From assembly GCA_900557255.1 (NCBI GenBank), contig USSA01000109.1:1-9676 (forward strand): a stretch of 9,676 nt of DNA. Reading direction: 5' to 3'. Under the pieces are notes generated by a model, which saw only the letters and a list, made by a program, of their open reading frames with translations, ran no database searches and was not told where the DNA came from. Positions 1-7,634 of the stretch are shown one piece after another. Position 1 is the stretch's first letter. Every line of letters begins with the position of its first letter. Made by a program: the position numbers and the translations under genes. This stretch comes from an uncultured Prevotella sp. (lineage in GTDB: Bacteria; Bacteroidota; Bacteroidia; Bacteroidales; Bacteroidaceae).

Positions 1-547
1 TGGGATTATCATCCGGAGAAGTATAGTAAGGGCTGTAGGCATTGGTAACCTGCGGATCGCCGATGACTATCATCTTATAGTGAATCTCCTTGCCGCCCGG
101 CAGTCGGGTGAGGGTGAAGTTATAGGTTTTCTTCCCCTTGGATACCTTTTGATAGAAGAAAGCCGTGCGATCGGTCTTAGAATGGGTGGGAACCTCGCAA
201 TCGGCTGGAACAGAATAGTATATGAATTTTGCCAGGCTGTCTCGCTTCATCTTATATCTGCCCTGTGCATCGGTTTTCACACAGTTGAATCCATCGCTCA
301 CGATGACGTCAGCCACTCCCTTTCCTTCCTTATCTCTTAAAGTTCCGGAGATATTGAAATCCATCTTCTTCACAGGTTTCTTCTTCAGTGTATCTGCAGG
401 CAGTGGCTTGAGCCGGAGAACCGGTGGGGTTTTCACCAGGTTCTTTATCTGTTCCTTGGGGTAGAGCAGATGCAAGGTGATGCCTATTGCTACGAGCGCG
501 CAGCAAGCAACCAACAGAACCCCTATGTATAATTGTTTCTTTTTCAT
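1..547 (-). CDS. Calcineurin-like phosphoesterase, N-terminal part (3' end outside window)
   Basis: Partial gene: 182 codons are visible from an ATG at 547 and the frame runs off the left edge. The N-terminus (MKKKQ, then a hydrophobic stretch at about residues 6-29) is a membrane anchor or signal peptide. LVAC at residues 12-15 resembles a lipobox, but the hydrophobic stretch continues past the Cys, so a transmembrane anchor is more likely. Residues ~64-148 look like a beta-sandwich of the carboxypeptidase-regulatory/phosphoesterase N-terminal type (ISGTLRDKEGKGVADVIVSD, then TDAQGRY). The catalytic domain begins at IVIGDPQV (residues 160-167), the first metal-binding motif of calcineurin-like phosphoesterases, here D-x-Q instead of D-x-H. 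Known relatives are secreted or periplasmic and act on phosphoester substrates; the substrate here cannot be told. It is transcribed divergently from the AAA ATPase gene. The downstream metal ligands lie outside the window. Confidence 0.82.
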   Translation of the reverse strand, partial: MKKKQLYIGVLLVACCALVAIGITLHLLYPKEQIKNLVKTPPVLRLKPLPADTLKKKPVKKMDFNISGTLRDKEGKGVADVIVSDGFNCVKTDAQGRYKMKRDSLAKFIYYSVPADCEVPTHSKTDRTAFFYQKVSKGKKTYNFTLTRLPGGKEIHYKMIVIGDPQVTNAYSPYYTSPDDNP

Positions 548-552
548 GAGTA

Positions 553-560
553 CAAAAGTA
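553..560 (-). promoter_or_regulatory. Candidate -7 promoter element of the phosphoesterase gene
   Basis: Read on the minus strand this is TACTTTTG, a full match to the Bacteroidetes -7 consensus TAnnTTTG. It lies only 5 bp before the ATG at 547, so a transcript started from it would have almost no leader. It sits inside the inverted repeat GTACAAAAGTAC (550-561). No convincing TTTG -33 element is visible at the expected distance, so the call is tentative. Confidence 0.4.
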
Positions 561-610
561 CGACTTTATTATGGTAATGCAGCATATATTCATTTAAAAA
601 ACTCTAAATA

Positions 611-639
611 TTACCTTAGGGTAACTTACCTTAGGGTAA
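611..639. repeat. Tandem pair of imperfect palindromes, candidate operator
   Basis: TTACCTTAGGGTAA occurs twice (611-624 and 626-639), separated by one C. Each copy is itself an inverted repeat, TTACC-N4-GGTAA. The outer flanks (AATA before, TATT after) extend the symmetry, so the whole 607-643 block is nearly palindromic. The pair ends 7 bp before a TAACTTTG -7 box and covers the place where a -33 element would lie. Such a layout suits a binding site for a dimeric regulator, activator or repressor, of the ATPase gene at 673. The regulator is unknown. Confidence 0.65.
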
Positions 640-646
640 TATTTCG

Positions 647-654
647 TAACTTTG
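647..654 (+). promoter_or_regulatory. Candidate -7 promoter element of the AAA ATPase gene
   Basis: TAACTTTG matches the Bacteroidetes -7 consensus TAnnTTTG. Transcription would begin near 660, giving a leader of only about 10-15 nt before the ATG at 673. The -33 position falls inside the tandem palindromes, so promoter strength may depend on the protein bound there. Confidence 0.55.
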
Positions 655-672
655 TACCAAATTACTAGGAAT

Positions 673-1812
673 ATGGCACAATATCTATCACCATTTCAAT
701 TTGGTACATTAGCTACCAATGAGAATTTTATCGACAGACAGGAAGACAGGGCTTTGCTGAAGCAATTACTGTCCTCCCATATCAACGTGATGCTGATTTC
801 ACCACGCCGATGGGGTAAATCATCGCTAGTGAAAAGGGCGATGAGCGAATTGGCTGATGAGGATAATAACGTAAGAATCTGTTATATTGATGCCTTCAGC
901 ATCGGCTCTGAATCTGAATTTTATCGCACTTTTGCCAGTCAGGTTATAGCTTGTGCTTCCTCTAAAATGGAACGATGGATAGAGGATGCAAAGAAATTCC
1001 TGACAGGTGTGATACCGCAGGTTGTAATCAACGACCAGGTGACCGACTTCATGGCTTTCGACCTGAAGTTTGTGCCACAGGAGCGTGATAAGATGGCGAT
1101 TCTCCAACTGCCTGAGTTGCTGGCAAAGGAAAAGGGCATCAGGATTATCATCTGCATCGACGAGTTCCAGCAGTTGGCTAATCTTCCTGAGTATAAGGAT
1201 ATGGAGGGAAAGATGCGTTCGGTATGGCAGCAACAGCAGCTTACCTCTTACTGTCTCTACGGCAGCAAGCGAAACATGATGCTCAATATCTTCAACAATT
1301 CCAATAGTCCTTTTTATCGCTTTGGACAAGTGATTTTCATGCAGAAGATAGCTAAGGAGCATTGGATTCCATTCATTCTGTCTTCTTTCGAGAAGACTGG
1401 AAAGTCAATCTCTGTAGAGATGGCCGAGCGGATCTGTTATGCCGTGGCCTGCCATTCCTGGTATCTCCAGCAGTTGTGTTATTTTATCTGGAGTTTCACG
1501 GTTTCGGAAGTGACGGAAGATATATATCATCTGGGATTGAAACAGGTACTCAACATCAATACCCCGATGTTTCAGAATGATACGGAGAATCTCAGTTCTA
1601 CCCAGATAGAGATGCTTAAGGCTATAGCCAATGGTGAACAGCATTTCTCCTCGCAAGCCGTGAAACAAATCTATAATCTTGGTAATCCAAATACGATTGT
1701 CAAGAACAGGAAAACTCTCCAGAACAAAGATATTATCGAAAAGCAAAACGATGCTTTTGGCTTTGTTGACCCGATATACCGGCTGTGGTTTAAGGAGGAG
1801 TATTGTAGATAG
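673..1812 (+). CDS. Archaeal-type AAA ATPase with C-terminal winged helix
   Basis: 379-residue P-loop ATPase of the archaeal ATPase group (Pfam ATPase_2-like) that is expanded in Prevotella and Bacteroides. The Walker A motif is SPRRWGKSS at residues 43-51, where a Ser replaces the usual first Gly. Walker B is IIICIDEFQQL, with D163 and E164. YGSKRNMM (196-203) sits where a sensor segment is expected. Residues ~308-370 look like a winged-helix domain ending in the family-typical FVDPIYRLWF. The ATG at 673 is preferred over an in-frame TTG at 652, because that TTG lies inside the -7 box and the family-typical N-terminus (SPFQFGT, then FIDRQEDR) follows the ATG directly. The cellular role of this family is not established; STAND-like regulation or a toxin/antitoxin-like role has been considered for relatives. 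No partner gene is adjacent; mutS follows after 44 bp but is functionally unrelated as far as known. Confidence 0.88.
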   Translation: MAQYLSPFQFGTLATNENFIDRQEDRALLKQLLSSHINVMLISPRRWGKSSLVKRAMSELADEDNNVRICYIDAFSIGSESEFYRTFASQVIACASSKMERWIEDAKKFLTGVIPQVVINDQVTDFMAFDLKFVPQERDKMAILQLPELLAKEKGIRIIICIDEFQQLANLPEYKDMEGKMRSVWQQQQLTSYCLYGSKRNMMLNIFNNSNSPFYRFGQVIFMQKIAKEHWIPFILSSFEKTGKSISVEMAERICYAVACHSWYLQQLCYFIWSFTVSEVTEDIYHLGLKQVLNINTPMFQNDTENLSSTQIEMLKAIANGEQHFSSQAVKQIYNLGNPNTIVKNRKTLQNKDIIEKQNDAFGFVDPIYRLWFKEEYCR

Positions 1813-1840
1813 AAACTATGTAAATTAAAAGAAATAATAT

Positions 1841-1846
1841 AAGGAG
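1841..1846 (+). promoter_or_regulatory. Shine-Dalgarno-like site of mutS
   Basis: AAGGAG lies 10 nt before the mutS ATG at 1857 in an A-rich leader. Good Shine-Dalgarno matches are uncommon in Bacteroidetes, so this one stands out and supports the chosen start. No TAnnTTTG box is visible in the 44-bp gap, so mutS may be reached by read-through from the ATPase gene or from a promoter inside it. Confidence 0.45.
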
Positions 1847-1856
1847 AAAAAAGATA

Positions 1857-4520
1857 ATGGCAAACGATAATAAAGGTCTTACACCGATGATGAGACAGTT
1901 TTTCGAGATGAAATCGAAACATCCCGAAGCGCTGTTGCTCTTCCGTTGCGGTGACTTCTACGAAACTTACTGCGAAGATGCGGTGGAGGCATCCCGTATA
2001 CTCGGCATTACGCTGACACGACGTAACAATGGCGGTTCTACGGGTACGACCGAGATGGCAGGATTCCCTCATCATGCTCTGGATACCTATCTGCCTAAAC
2101 TCATCAGGGCGGGTAAGCGCGTAGCGGTATGCGACCAGCTGGAAGATCCGAAGAAGAAACGACTCGAAATAAAAGGTAAGAAGGGACTGAGCCAAATGGA
2201 CAAGATGGTGAAGCGAGGTATTACTGAACTCGTTACACCGGGTGTGGCGATGGGAGATAACGTACTGAACTACAAGGAGAACAACTTCCTGGCAGCCGTA
2301 CACTTCGGCAAGACCGCCTGCGGTGTGAGCTTTCTGGATATCTCGACCGGAGAGTTTCTTACCGGCGAGGGAACCTACGACTATGTAGAAAAACTGATGG
2401 GCAACTTCATGCCGAAAGAGGTGCTCTACGACCGTGCCCGAAAGAATGACTTCGAGAAATATTTCGGCAGCAAATACTGTACCTTCGAACTGGATGACTG
2501 GGTTTTCACCGAACAGACAGCCCTGCAGAAACTCCTGGGACATTTCAAGACAAAATCTCTGAAAGGTTTCGGTGTAGAGCATCTCAAGAACGGCGTGATA
2601 GCCAGTGGTGCCATCATGCAGTATCTCGAGATTACCCAGCATACACAGATTAATCATATCACCGCCCTTTCACGTATCGAAGAAGATAAGTTCGTGCGTA
2701 TGGATAGGTTTACCATCCGCAGTCTGGAGCTGGTTGCCCCTATGCAGGAAGACGGTTCTTCGCTCCTGAATGTCATCGACCGTACGGTAACGGCGATGGG
2801 CGGACGTATGCTCAGACGCTGGCTGGTCTTCCCGTTGAAAGATGTGAAACCTATCAACGAGCGTCTCGACATCGTGGAATATTTCTTCAAGGAACCGGAA
2901 TTCCGTCAGCTTCTCGATGACCAGCTGCATCGCATCAGCGACCTGGAGCGTATCATTTCCAAAGTAGCCGTGGGTAGAGTTTCGCCTCGCGAAGTGGTTC
3001 AGCTGAAGAATGCACTCGAAGCCATCAAGCCTATCAAGGTGGCATGCCAGCATGCTACGAACGAGGCTCTGAAGCGGGTAGGCGAGCAGCTGAACGTATG
3101 CGAGACCCTGAAAGACCGCATCGCCAGGGAAATACAGCCCGATCCGCCACAGCTGGTCAATAAGGGTGACGTGATAGCCGACGGATTCAATGCTGAACTT
3201 GACGACCTTCGTGCCATCAGCCGCCACGGCAAGGATTATCTGCTCAAGATACAGGAAAGGGAGATAGAAAAGACAGGAATTTCGAGTCTGAAGGTAGGTT
3301 ACAATAATGTTTTCGGATACTATCTGGAGGTGAGAAATACCTTTAAGGATAAGGTGCCTGAGGAGTGGATACGCAAGCAGACGCTGGCTCAGGCAGAGCG
3401 TTATATCACCCAGGAACTGAAGGAATATGAGGAAAAGATTCTCGGTGCTGATGAGAAGATTCTAGTATTGGAAGCACAGCTCTTCAACGAACTGATAGCT
3501 GCCATGCAGGAGTATATTCCGCAGATACAGATCAATGCCAACCTCATCGCCCGTATGGACTGTCTTTTGTCATTTGCAAAGACATCTGACGAGAACCGCT
3601 ACGTACGCCCTATCGTCGATGATTCTGAGGTACTCGACATCAAGCAGGGCAGGCATCCGGTGATTGAAACCCAACTGCCGCTTGGCGAACGCTATGTACC
3701 TAACGATGTGCTGCTCGATACCGAGAAACAGCAGATCATGATGATTACCGGTCCTAACATGGCTGGTAAATCGGCTCTGCTGCGCCAGACTGCCCTTATC
3801 GTGCTGCTGGCACAGGTAGGCTGTTTTGTGCCCGCAGAGAGCGCCCGAGTTGGACTGGTGGATAAAATCTTCACACGTGTAGGTGCAAGCGACAATATAT
3901 CGCTCGGCGAATCGACCTTCATGGTAGAGATGACCGAGGCAGCAAATATCCTGAACAACGTTTCTCCGCGCTCGCTAGTGCTCTTTGATGAGCTGGGAAG
4001 AGGTACTTCTACCTACGATGGTATTTCCATTGCCTGGGCTATCGTGGAATATCTGCACGAGCATAAGAAGGCGCAGGCACGTACGCTCTTTGCTACCCAC
4101 TATCATGAGCTCAACGAGATGGAGAAGAACTTCCCTCGCATCAAGAACTTCAATGTGAGTGTGAGAGAGGTGGACGGAAAGGTAATCTTCCTGCGTAAAC
4201 TGGAACCGGGAGGCAGTGAGCACTCTTTCGGTATCCATGTGGCAGAGATTGCCGGTATGCCCCGCAGCATCGTGAACCGTGCCAATGTGATTCTCAAACA
4301 GTTGGAGGATGACAATGCCGGGGTTGGCGGTGCCGGTAAACCGAATGTACAGCACATCGATGAACCTAAGGATGGTGTGCAGCTCAGTTTCTTCCAGCTC
4401 GATGATCCTGTACTGACGCAGATACGTGATGAAATACTCGGGCTGGATGTGAACAATCTCACTCCGGTAGAGGCATTGAACAAGCTCAATGACATCAAGA
4501 AGATTCTACTGGGAAGATAA
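1857..4520 (+). CDS. mutS: DNA mismatch repair protein MutS
   Basis: 887-residue MutS1, slightly longer than the ~850 of E. coli. It recognises mispaired or looped bases, forms an ATP-driven sliding clamp and recruits MutL. The mismatch-reading motif is intact: GDFYE at residues 32-36, with the Phe-x-Glu pair F34/E36 that stacks on the mismatch. The connector, lever and clamp domains follow. The ATPase domain has Walker A GPNMAGKS at 632-639, with Ala where E. coli has Gly, then the STFMVEMTE segment and Walker [17 protein letters not shown] with D711/E712. The ATPase-domain HYHEL motif (within [10 protein letters not shown]) and the helix-turn-helix dimerisation tail are present. The protein ends in [14 protein letters not shown], a usual C-terminus for the family. 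A Lys-rich stretch at ~99-117 is about 12 residues longer than in E. coli. The gene converges on lgt across a shared hairpin. Confidence 0.98.
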   Translation: MANDNKGLTPMMRQFFEMKSKHPEALLLFRCGDFYETYCEDAVEASRILGITLTRRNNGGSTGTTEMAGFPHHALDTYLPKLIRAGKRVAVCDQLEDPKKKRLEIKGKKGLSQMDKMVKRGITELVTPGVAMGDNVLNYKENNFLAAVHFGKTACGVSFLDISTGEFLTGEGTYDYVEKLMGNFMPKEVLYDRARKNDFEKYFGSKYCTFELDDWVFTEQTALQKLLGHFKTKSLKGFGVEHLKNGVIASGAIMQYLEITQHTQINHITALSRIEEDKFVRMDRFTIRSLELVAPMQEDGSSLLNVIDRTVTAMGGRMLRRWLVFPLKDVKPINERLDIVEYFFKEPEFRQLLDDQLHRISDLERIISKVAVGRVSPREVVQLKNALEAIKPIKVACQHATNEALKRVGEQLNVCETLKDRIAREIQPDPPQLVNKGDVIADGFNAELDDLRAISRHGKDYLLKIQEREIEKTGISSLKVGYNNVFGYYLEVRNTFKDKVPEEWIRKQTLAQAERYITQELKEYEEKILGADEKILVLEAQLFNELIAAMQEYIPQIQINANLIARMDCLLSFAKTSDENRYVRPIVDDSEVLDIKQGRHPVIETQLPLGERYVPNDVLLDTEKQQIMMITGPNMAGKSALLRQTALIVLLAQVGCFVPAESARVGLVDKIFTRVGASDNISLGESTFMVEMTEAANILNNVSPRSLVLFDELGRGTSTYDGISIAWAIVEYLHEHKKAQARTLFATHYHELNEMEKNFPRIKNFNVSVREVDGKVIFLRKLEPGGSEHSFGIHVAEIAGMPRSIVNRANVILKQLEDDNAGVGGAGKPNVQHIDEPKDGVQLSFFQLDDPVLTQIRDEILGLDVNNLTPVEALNKLNDIKKILLGR

Positions 4521-4522
4521 AA

Positions 4523-4576
4523 ATATAAATCCCTCCCCGTGGCAGCAGATGCTGTTGCACGAGGAGGGATTTATAT
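4523..4576. terminator. Bidirectional hairpin terminator between mutS and lgt
   Basis: A perfect 14-bp inverted repeat (ATATAAATCCCTCC at 4523-4536, its complement at 4563-4576) encloses a 26-nt loop that can itself form a smaller GCAGCA/TGCTGT stem. It lies between the stop codons of two convergent genes, 3 bp after mutS and 23 bp after the lgt stop on the other strand. Going leftward from lgt, the stem is followed by a run of T, typical of factor-independent termination. In the mutS direction the T-richness is within the stem end, so termination may be weaker. Confidence 0.85.
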
Positions 4577-4599
4577 AATTGAAAATAAGTTGTCTAATA

Positions 4600-5463
4600 T
4601 TATTTTGCCTCTACGTTCTTTTCTTTCGCTCTCTTTGTGCTGGAAGCGATGCTCCATACACCGGCGATGATGAGCGGAATGCTCAATATCTGTCCCATAT
4701 CCATAGGCAGACCTGCCTCGAATGCTACCTGAATCTCCTTGGTATATTCGATGAAGAAACGGAAGGTGAAGATGAGAGTAAGGCAAAGACCGAAATAGAA
4801 ACCGGTGCCTACGCTCTTAGGTCCTCTCTTCTTGTAGATGAAGAGGATGAGGAGGAAAAAGCAGAAGTATGCCAATGCCTCGTAGAGCTGACCCGGATGG
4901 CGTGGATACTGGTCTTCGCGAACGAAGATAAATGCCCAAGGCACATCGGTTACCTTGCCGATAATCTCTGAATTCATCAGATTGCCCAAACGGATAAAGG
5001 TGGCTGTAATACCTGAGCAGATACCCATATTATCGAGCACTACCCAGCCGCTCACCTTCATGTTGCGGCAATAGAGCCAGATGCCGACGAACATGCCGAA
5101 TACGCCTCCGTGGCTCGCCAGTCCCTCATAACCCGTAAACTTCCAGCTGCCGTCTGGCATGTGGTGGATAGGTATCAGCATCTCGATGAAGTGATCCCAC
5201 TGAGTGAGGAAATATTCTGGCTGATAGAAGATGCAATGTCCCAAACGGCCACCTATCAGTACACCTAAGAAGATGTTGAGAAACAGTGGGGAGAACTTCT
5301 CATCTGAGAGCCCCTGCTGCTTGTAAAGCTTGCTCATGAGCAGATAGCCCAGCAGCAGACCAATCATCCAGCAGGTGGAGTAGTAGCGGATGGTCATAGG
5401 ACCCAGATGAGCCAGAATAGGATCTGGGTCCCATACGATATAGTTAAGCAGATTTGCTATCAT
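4600..5463 (-). CDS. lgt: Prolipoprotein diacylglyceryl transferase
   Basis: 287-residue polytopic inner-membrane enzyme. It transfers diacylglyceryl from phosphatidylglycerol to the lipobox cysteine of prolipoproteins, the first step of lipoprotein maturation. Visible family motifs are GGRLGH (71-76), the SHGG motif with the essential His118, RLGNLMNSEIIG (158-169, with R158, N161 and E166), HPGQLYEA (189-196) and R235/E239 in FRFFIEY, matching the catalytic R239/E243 of E. coli. About seven hydrophobic segments are present. The charged C-terminus (KRAKEKNVEAK) is likely cytoplasmic. It lies 18 bp after ychF on the same strand and is probably co-transcribed. An insert at ~86-112 before the SHGG motif is longer than in E. 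coli and is common in Bacteroidetes homologues as far as I recall. Confidence 0.97.
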   Translation of the reverse strand: MIANLLNYIVWDPDPILAHLGPMTIRYYSTCWMIGLLLGYLLMSKLYKQQGLSDEKFSPLFLNIFLGVLIGGRLGHCIFYQPEYFLTQWDHFIEMLIPIHHMPDGSWKFTGYEGLASHGGVFGMFVGIWLYCRNMKVSGWVVLDNMGICSGITATFIRLGNLMNSEIIGKVTDVPWAFIFVREDQYPRHPGQLYEALAYFCFFLLILFIYKKRGPKSVGTGFYFGLCLTLIFTFRFFIEYTKEIQVAFEAGLPMDMGQILSIPLIIAGVWSIASSTKRAKEKNVEAK

Positions 5464-5481
5464 AACCGTAGAAGAATAGGA

Positions 5482-6585
5482 TTATACATTGAACCGGAAG
5501 TGCATGATGTCACCATCCTGTACGACGTACTCCTTGCCCTCGATGCCGAGCTTACCAGCCTCACGTACAGCTGCCTCAGAGCCATACTTGATATAGTCAT
5601 CATACTTGATAACCTCTGCACGGATAAATCCCTTCTCGAAGTCGGTATGGATGACGCCGGCACACTGAGGAGCCTTCCAGCCCTTGTGATAGGTCCATGC
5701 CTTGACCTCCATCTCACCAGCGGTGATGAATGTTTCGAGGTTCAGCAGGGCGTATGCCTTCTTGATGAGTCGGTTTACGCCGCTCTCTTCCAGTCCGAGT
5801 TCTTCGAGGAACATCAGTTTGTCCTCGTAGGTTTCGAGCGATGCGATGTCTTCCTCTGTCTTGGCAGCGATGACCATGCACTCAGCACCTTCTTCCTTGG
5901 CGATTTCCTCTACCTTCTTGCTATACTCGTTGCCGGTCTTGGCAGAAGCCTCGTCAACATTGGCTACGTAGAGCACAGGCTTGGTAGTGAGGAGGAAGAG
6001 GTCGTGAGCCACCTTCTGCTCTTCCTTGGTTTCGAAAGTAACGCCACGAGCATTCTTTCCCTGCTCCAGAACAGCCTTGTAAGCCTCCAGAACGGTAACC
6101 ATCGTCTTAGCATCCTTGTTGCCTGCAGCAGCAGTCTTCTTCTGCTTGGTGAGCTGAGATTCGATAGTTTCCAGGTCCTTGAGCTGCAACTCTGTATCGA
6201 TGACGCTCTTATCCTCCAAAGGATCAACCTTAGCGCCACCCTCGCGAACGATGTTGTCATCGTCGAAACAGCGGATTACGTGGATGATAGCATCGCACTC
6301 ACGGATATTTCCCAAGAATTTATTACCAAGACCTTCGCCCTTGCTGGCACCCTTTACGAGACCTGCGATATCCACGATTTCGCAAGTAGCTGGGACGATG
6401 CGTCCTGGGTGAACAATCTCTGCCAACTTGTTGAGTCGCTCATCTGGTACGGTGATGACGCCCAAGTTTGGTTCGATAGTACAGAAAGGGAAGTTAGCTG
6501 CCTGTGCCTTTGCACTAGACAGACAGTTGAACAGTGTAGACTTACCCACGTTTGGGAGGCCTACAATACCACATTTTAATGCCAT
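5482..6585 (-). CDS. ychF: Redox-regulated ribosome-associated ATPase YchF (OLA1 family)
   Basis: 367-residue member of the Obg-type P-loop NTPases, close to the usual ~363. G1 is GLPNVGKS (9-16), with [12 protein letters not shown] as switch I. G3 is [17 protein letters not shown] (from residue 72). The G4 position reads NVDE (209-212) in place of the GTP-specific NKxD, as expected for this ATP-preferring subfamily. A helical coiled-coil insertion lies at ~130-200 and a TGS domain fills the C-terminus (ETFITAGE onward to FRFNV). Known members bind ribosomes and influence stress responses and translation-initiation choice. The gene is first in a probable two-gene operon with lgt and has a good -33/-7 promoter upstream. 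Confidence 0.97.
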   Translation of the reverse strand: MALKCGIVGLPNVGKSTLFNCLSSAKAQAANFPFCTIEPNLGVITVPDERLNKLAEIVHPGRIVPATCEIVDIAGLVKGASKGEGLGNKFLGNIRECDAIIHVIRCFDDDNIVREGGAKVDPLEDKSVIDTELQLKDLETIESQLTKQKKTAAAGNKDAKTMVTVLEAYKAVLEQGKNARGVTFETKEEQKVAHDLFLLTTKPVLYVANVDEASAKTGNEYSKKVEEIAKEEGAECMVIAAKTEEDIASLETYEDKLMFLEELGLEESGVNRLIKKAYALLNLETFITAGEMEVKAWTYHKGWKAPQCAGVIHTDFEKGFIRAEVIKYDDYIKYGSEAAVREAGKLGIEGKEYVVQDGDIMHFRFNV

Positions 6586-6591
6586 TTTATC

Positions 6592-6605
6592 TTTAAACGT
6601 TTAAA
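6592..6605. repeat. 14-bp perfect palindrome in the ychF leader
   Basis: TTTAAACGTTTAAA is a perfect palindrome 6 bp before the ychF ATG and roughly at or just after the predicted transcription start. It could be an operator or a weak leader hairpin. In such an AT-rich leader chance is also possible. Confidence 0.4.
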
Positions 6606-6614
6606 TATTTGGTG

Positions 6615-6646
6615 CAAAGGTACACATTATAAATGAAAGATACAAA
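6615..6646 (-). promoter_or_regulatory. Promoter of the ychF-lgt operon
   Basis: On the minus strand a TTTG (6646-6643) is followed after 20 bp by TACCTTTG (6622-6615). These match the Bacteroidetes -33 (TTTG) and -7 (TAnnTTTG) elements at the usual spacing. Transcription should start near 6608, giving a leader of about 20-25 nt to the ATG at 6585. Confidence 0.75.
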
Positions 6647-6670
6647 GAAATCGTTGAAAATTAACTAAAA

Positions 6671-6723
6671 ATCATAGATGTGTGGTGAAATTCTTACATC
6701 TTCTCTAGTTATAGAATTATGAT
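6671..6723 (-). terminator. Candidate weak terminator after dinD
   Basis: Reading leftward from dinD, an AGATGT/ACATCT stem (6701-6696 with 6681-6676, 14-nt loop) is nested in an ATCATA/TATGAT pair (6723-6718 with 6676-6671, sharing one base with the inner stem). A run of five T follows at 6670 and below. The stems are short and AT-rich, so this is only a plausible terminator before the ychF promoter. Confidence 0.3.
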
Positions 6724-6728
6724 AGATA

Positions 6729-7565
6729 TTATTTCTTTTTGCTATTCTTTTTGGTCAATGTCTTTTCGTCAGATTTTAATCTGCGTTCTACTTTCTTGAC
6801 GTCTTCATCTGCAGGAAGATTTTCTGGCACAATGCCACGTTGGAGCATCATATTACGAACAGCCTTATTATTATCGACATGCTCTTGACAGATAGATTGC
6901 TGACCATGTAAATCCTTTTGCTGAACGTTGACAGAAGTCATTTCTGCAGCAAAATCTTTAGCTTTAATATTTAGTGTTGGAAGGAAATCGGCGAGAGGTC
7001 GGCTGTTAGGAGCACCCAATTTACGTTTGAGAAGAGCCGTGTCGAGATTAAACAACGCCTTGTCACCTAGTGAGCGAATGATGGCAAAGCCTTTGCTGTC
7101 CACCCCTCTTTCATACAGCACACCAGAGAGACGCTTCTCTGTTTCTGCAAGTTTTGCACGTGCTTGTACACGTTCGTATTCCAGCAAACGCTTTTGCACC
7201 AATTCTGCTCGGCGAGTTTGTACGGCAAAGTAGTTTTGGGCAAAAGAGATTTGTGGCTTGCGTGGATTGCCATTTTGGGCAATAAGGTAGCAAGCATAAC
7301 GAGTCAGCATGTAGTCTTTGACTTCACGCTGAGCACCTTTTGCAAGATTTATCATTTTGCTGACGTCAGCAAAATGATATGGCACCTCTTGTCCTGCATT
7401 GATACAAGCCTCTTTAGCTTTTTCGATAATTCCTTCGAAATTACGCCATTGGCTATAACCTAACACTTGTGCAAGTTCTCTTGCACTCCAACACTCTACG
7501 CCTTCATATTCGTTGGCGATAGCTTCGAATTGCTCGAACAATTCTTTGATTTCTTCTTCCTTCAT
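6729..7565 (-). CDS. dinD: DNA damage-inducible protein D (DinD)
   Basis: 278 residues, close to E. coli DinD (274). The family core is clear: CWSARELAQVLGYSQWRNF (25-43), a BRO-N-like segment, then LTRYACYLIAQNGNPRKP (87-104) and NYFAVQTRRAEL (111-122), which I recall as nearly the same in E. coli. The C-terminal IVPENLPADEDVKKVERRLK region (245-264) is also typical. The tail is Lys-rich (TKKNSKKK). In E. coli DinD is LexA-controlled, blocks RecA-mediated strand exchange and takes apart RecA filaments. Whether that holds in Bacteroidetes is not shown, and no E. coli-type SOS box is visible. The gene sits downstream of the helicase operon, 69 bp after the 287-residue gene, with its own candidate promoter. 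Codons 63-72 lie on a 30-bp perfect palindrome. Confidence 0.92.
   Translation of the reverse strand: MKEEEIKELFEQFEAIANEYEGVECWSARELAQVLGYSQWRNFEGIIEKAKEACINAGQEVPYHFADVSKMINLAKGAQREVKDYMLTRYACYLIAQNGNPRKPQISFAQNYFAVQTRRAELVQKRLLEYERVQARAKLAETEKRLSGVLYERGVDSKGFAIIRSLGDKALFNLDTALLKRKLGAPNSRPLADFLPTLNIKAKDFAAEMTSVNVQQKDLHGQQSICQEHVDNNKAVRNMMLQRGIVPENLPADEDVKKVERRLKSDEKTLTKKNSKKK
7350..7379. repeat. 30-bp perfect palindrome inside dinD
   Basis: The half-site TATCATTTTGCTGAC (7350-7364) is followed without spacer by its exact reverse complement (7365-7379). It falls in register with dinD codons, so both strands encode the same decapeptide, YHFADVSKMI. Symmetry stops at the next pair on each side. 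The length is far beyond chance in 10 kb. It may be a protein-binding site, a cruciform/hairpin-forming element, or the product of template switching that perfected an existing near-palindrome. Confidence 0.9.
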
Positions 7566-7591
7566 AATTGCTTATTTTTATGATATTTCGG

Positions 7592-7623
7592 CAAAGTTAC
7601 GCTTTTTATTTGGTTGTAGCAAG
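7592..7623 (-). promoter_or_regulatory. Candidate dinD promoter
   Basis: On the minus strand TAACTTTG (7599-7592) fits the TAnnTTTG -7 consensus. CTTG (7623-7620) stands 20 bp upstream, one mismatch from the TTTG -33 element. Transcription would start near 7585, leaving a leader of about 20 nt before the ATG at 7565. The promoter lies between the stop of the 287-residue gene and dinD, so dinD can be expressed apart from the helicase operon. Confidence 0.6.
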
Positions 7624-7634
7624 GAAAAGGTTAT

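Noticed and set aside
330..593. 87-codon minus-strand frame overlapping the phosphoesterase start
   Set aside because: Out of frame with the phosphoesterase, which has a signal/anchor, a domain pattern and the GDPQ metal motif; the shorter frame has none.
652..672. TTG start seven codons upstream of the AAA ATPase ATG
   Set aside because: The TTG lies within the TAACTTTG -7 box, so it would not be in the transcript; the family-like N-terminus starts at the ATG at 673.
1671..2657. 328-codon open frame on the minus strand antisense to the ATPase end and mutS start
   Set aside because: Overlaps two well-supported genes, no family features; a by-product of codon bias in mutS.
5407..6579. 390-codon open frame on the plus strand antisense to ychF and the start of lgt
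   Set aside because: It is the mirror of the strongly conserved ychF frame; its product shows no recognisable motif and has the biased composition typical of antisense frames.
7164..7463. Plus-strand frame containing YHFADVSKMI, the same peptide as DinD
   Set aside because: The shared peptide comes from the 30-bp palindrome, not from a second dinD-like gene; the rest of the frame has no similarity to any family.
7566..7634. LexA/SOS operator upstream of dinD
   Set aside because: No E. coli-type CTG-N10-CAG box or other clear dyad could be found in the gap; only a -7/-33 promoter is supported.
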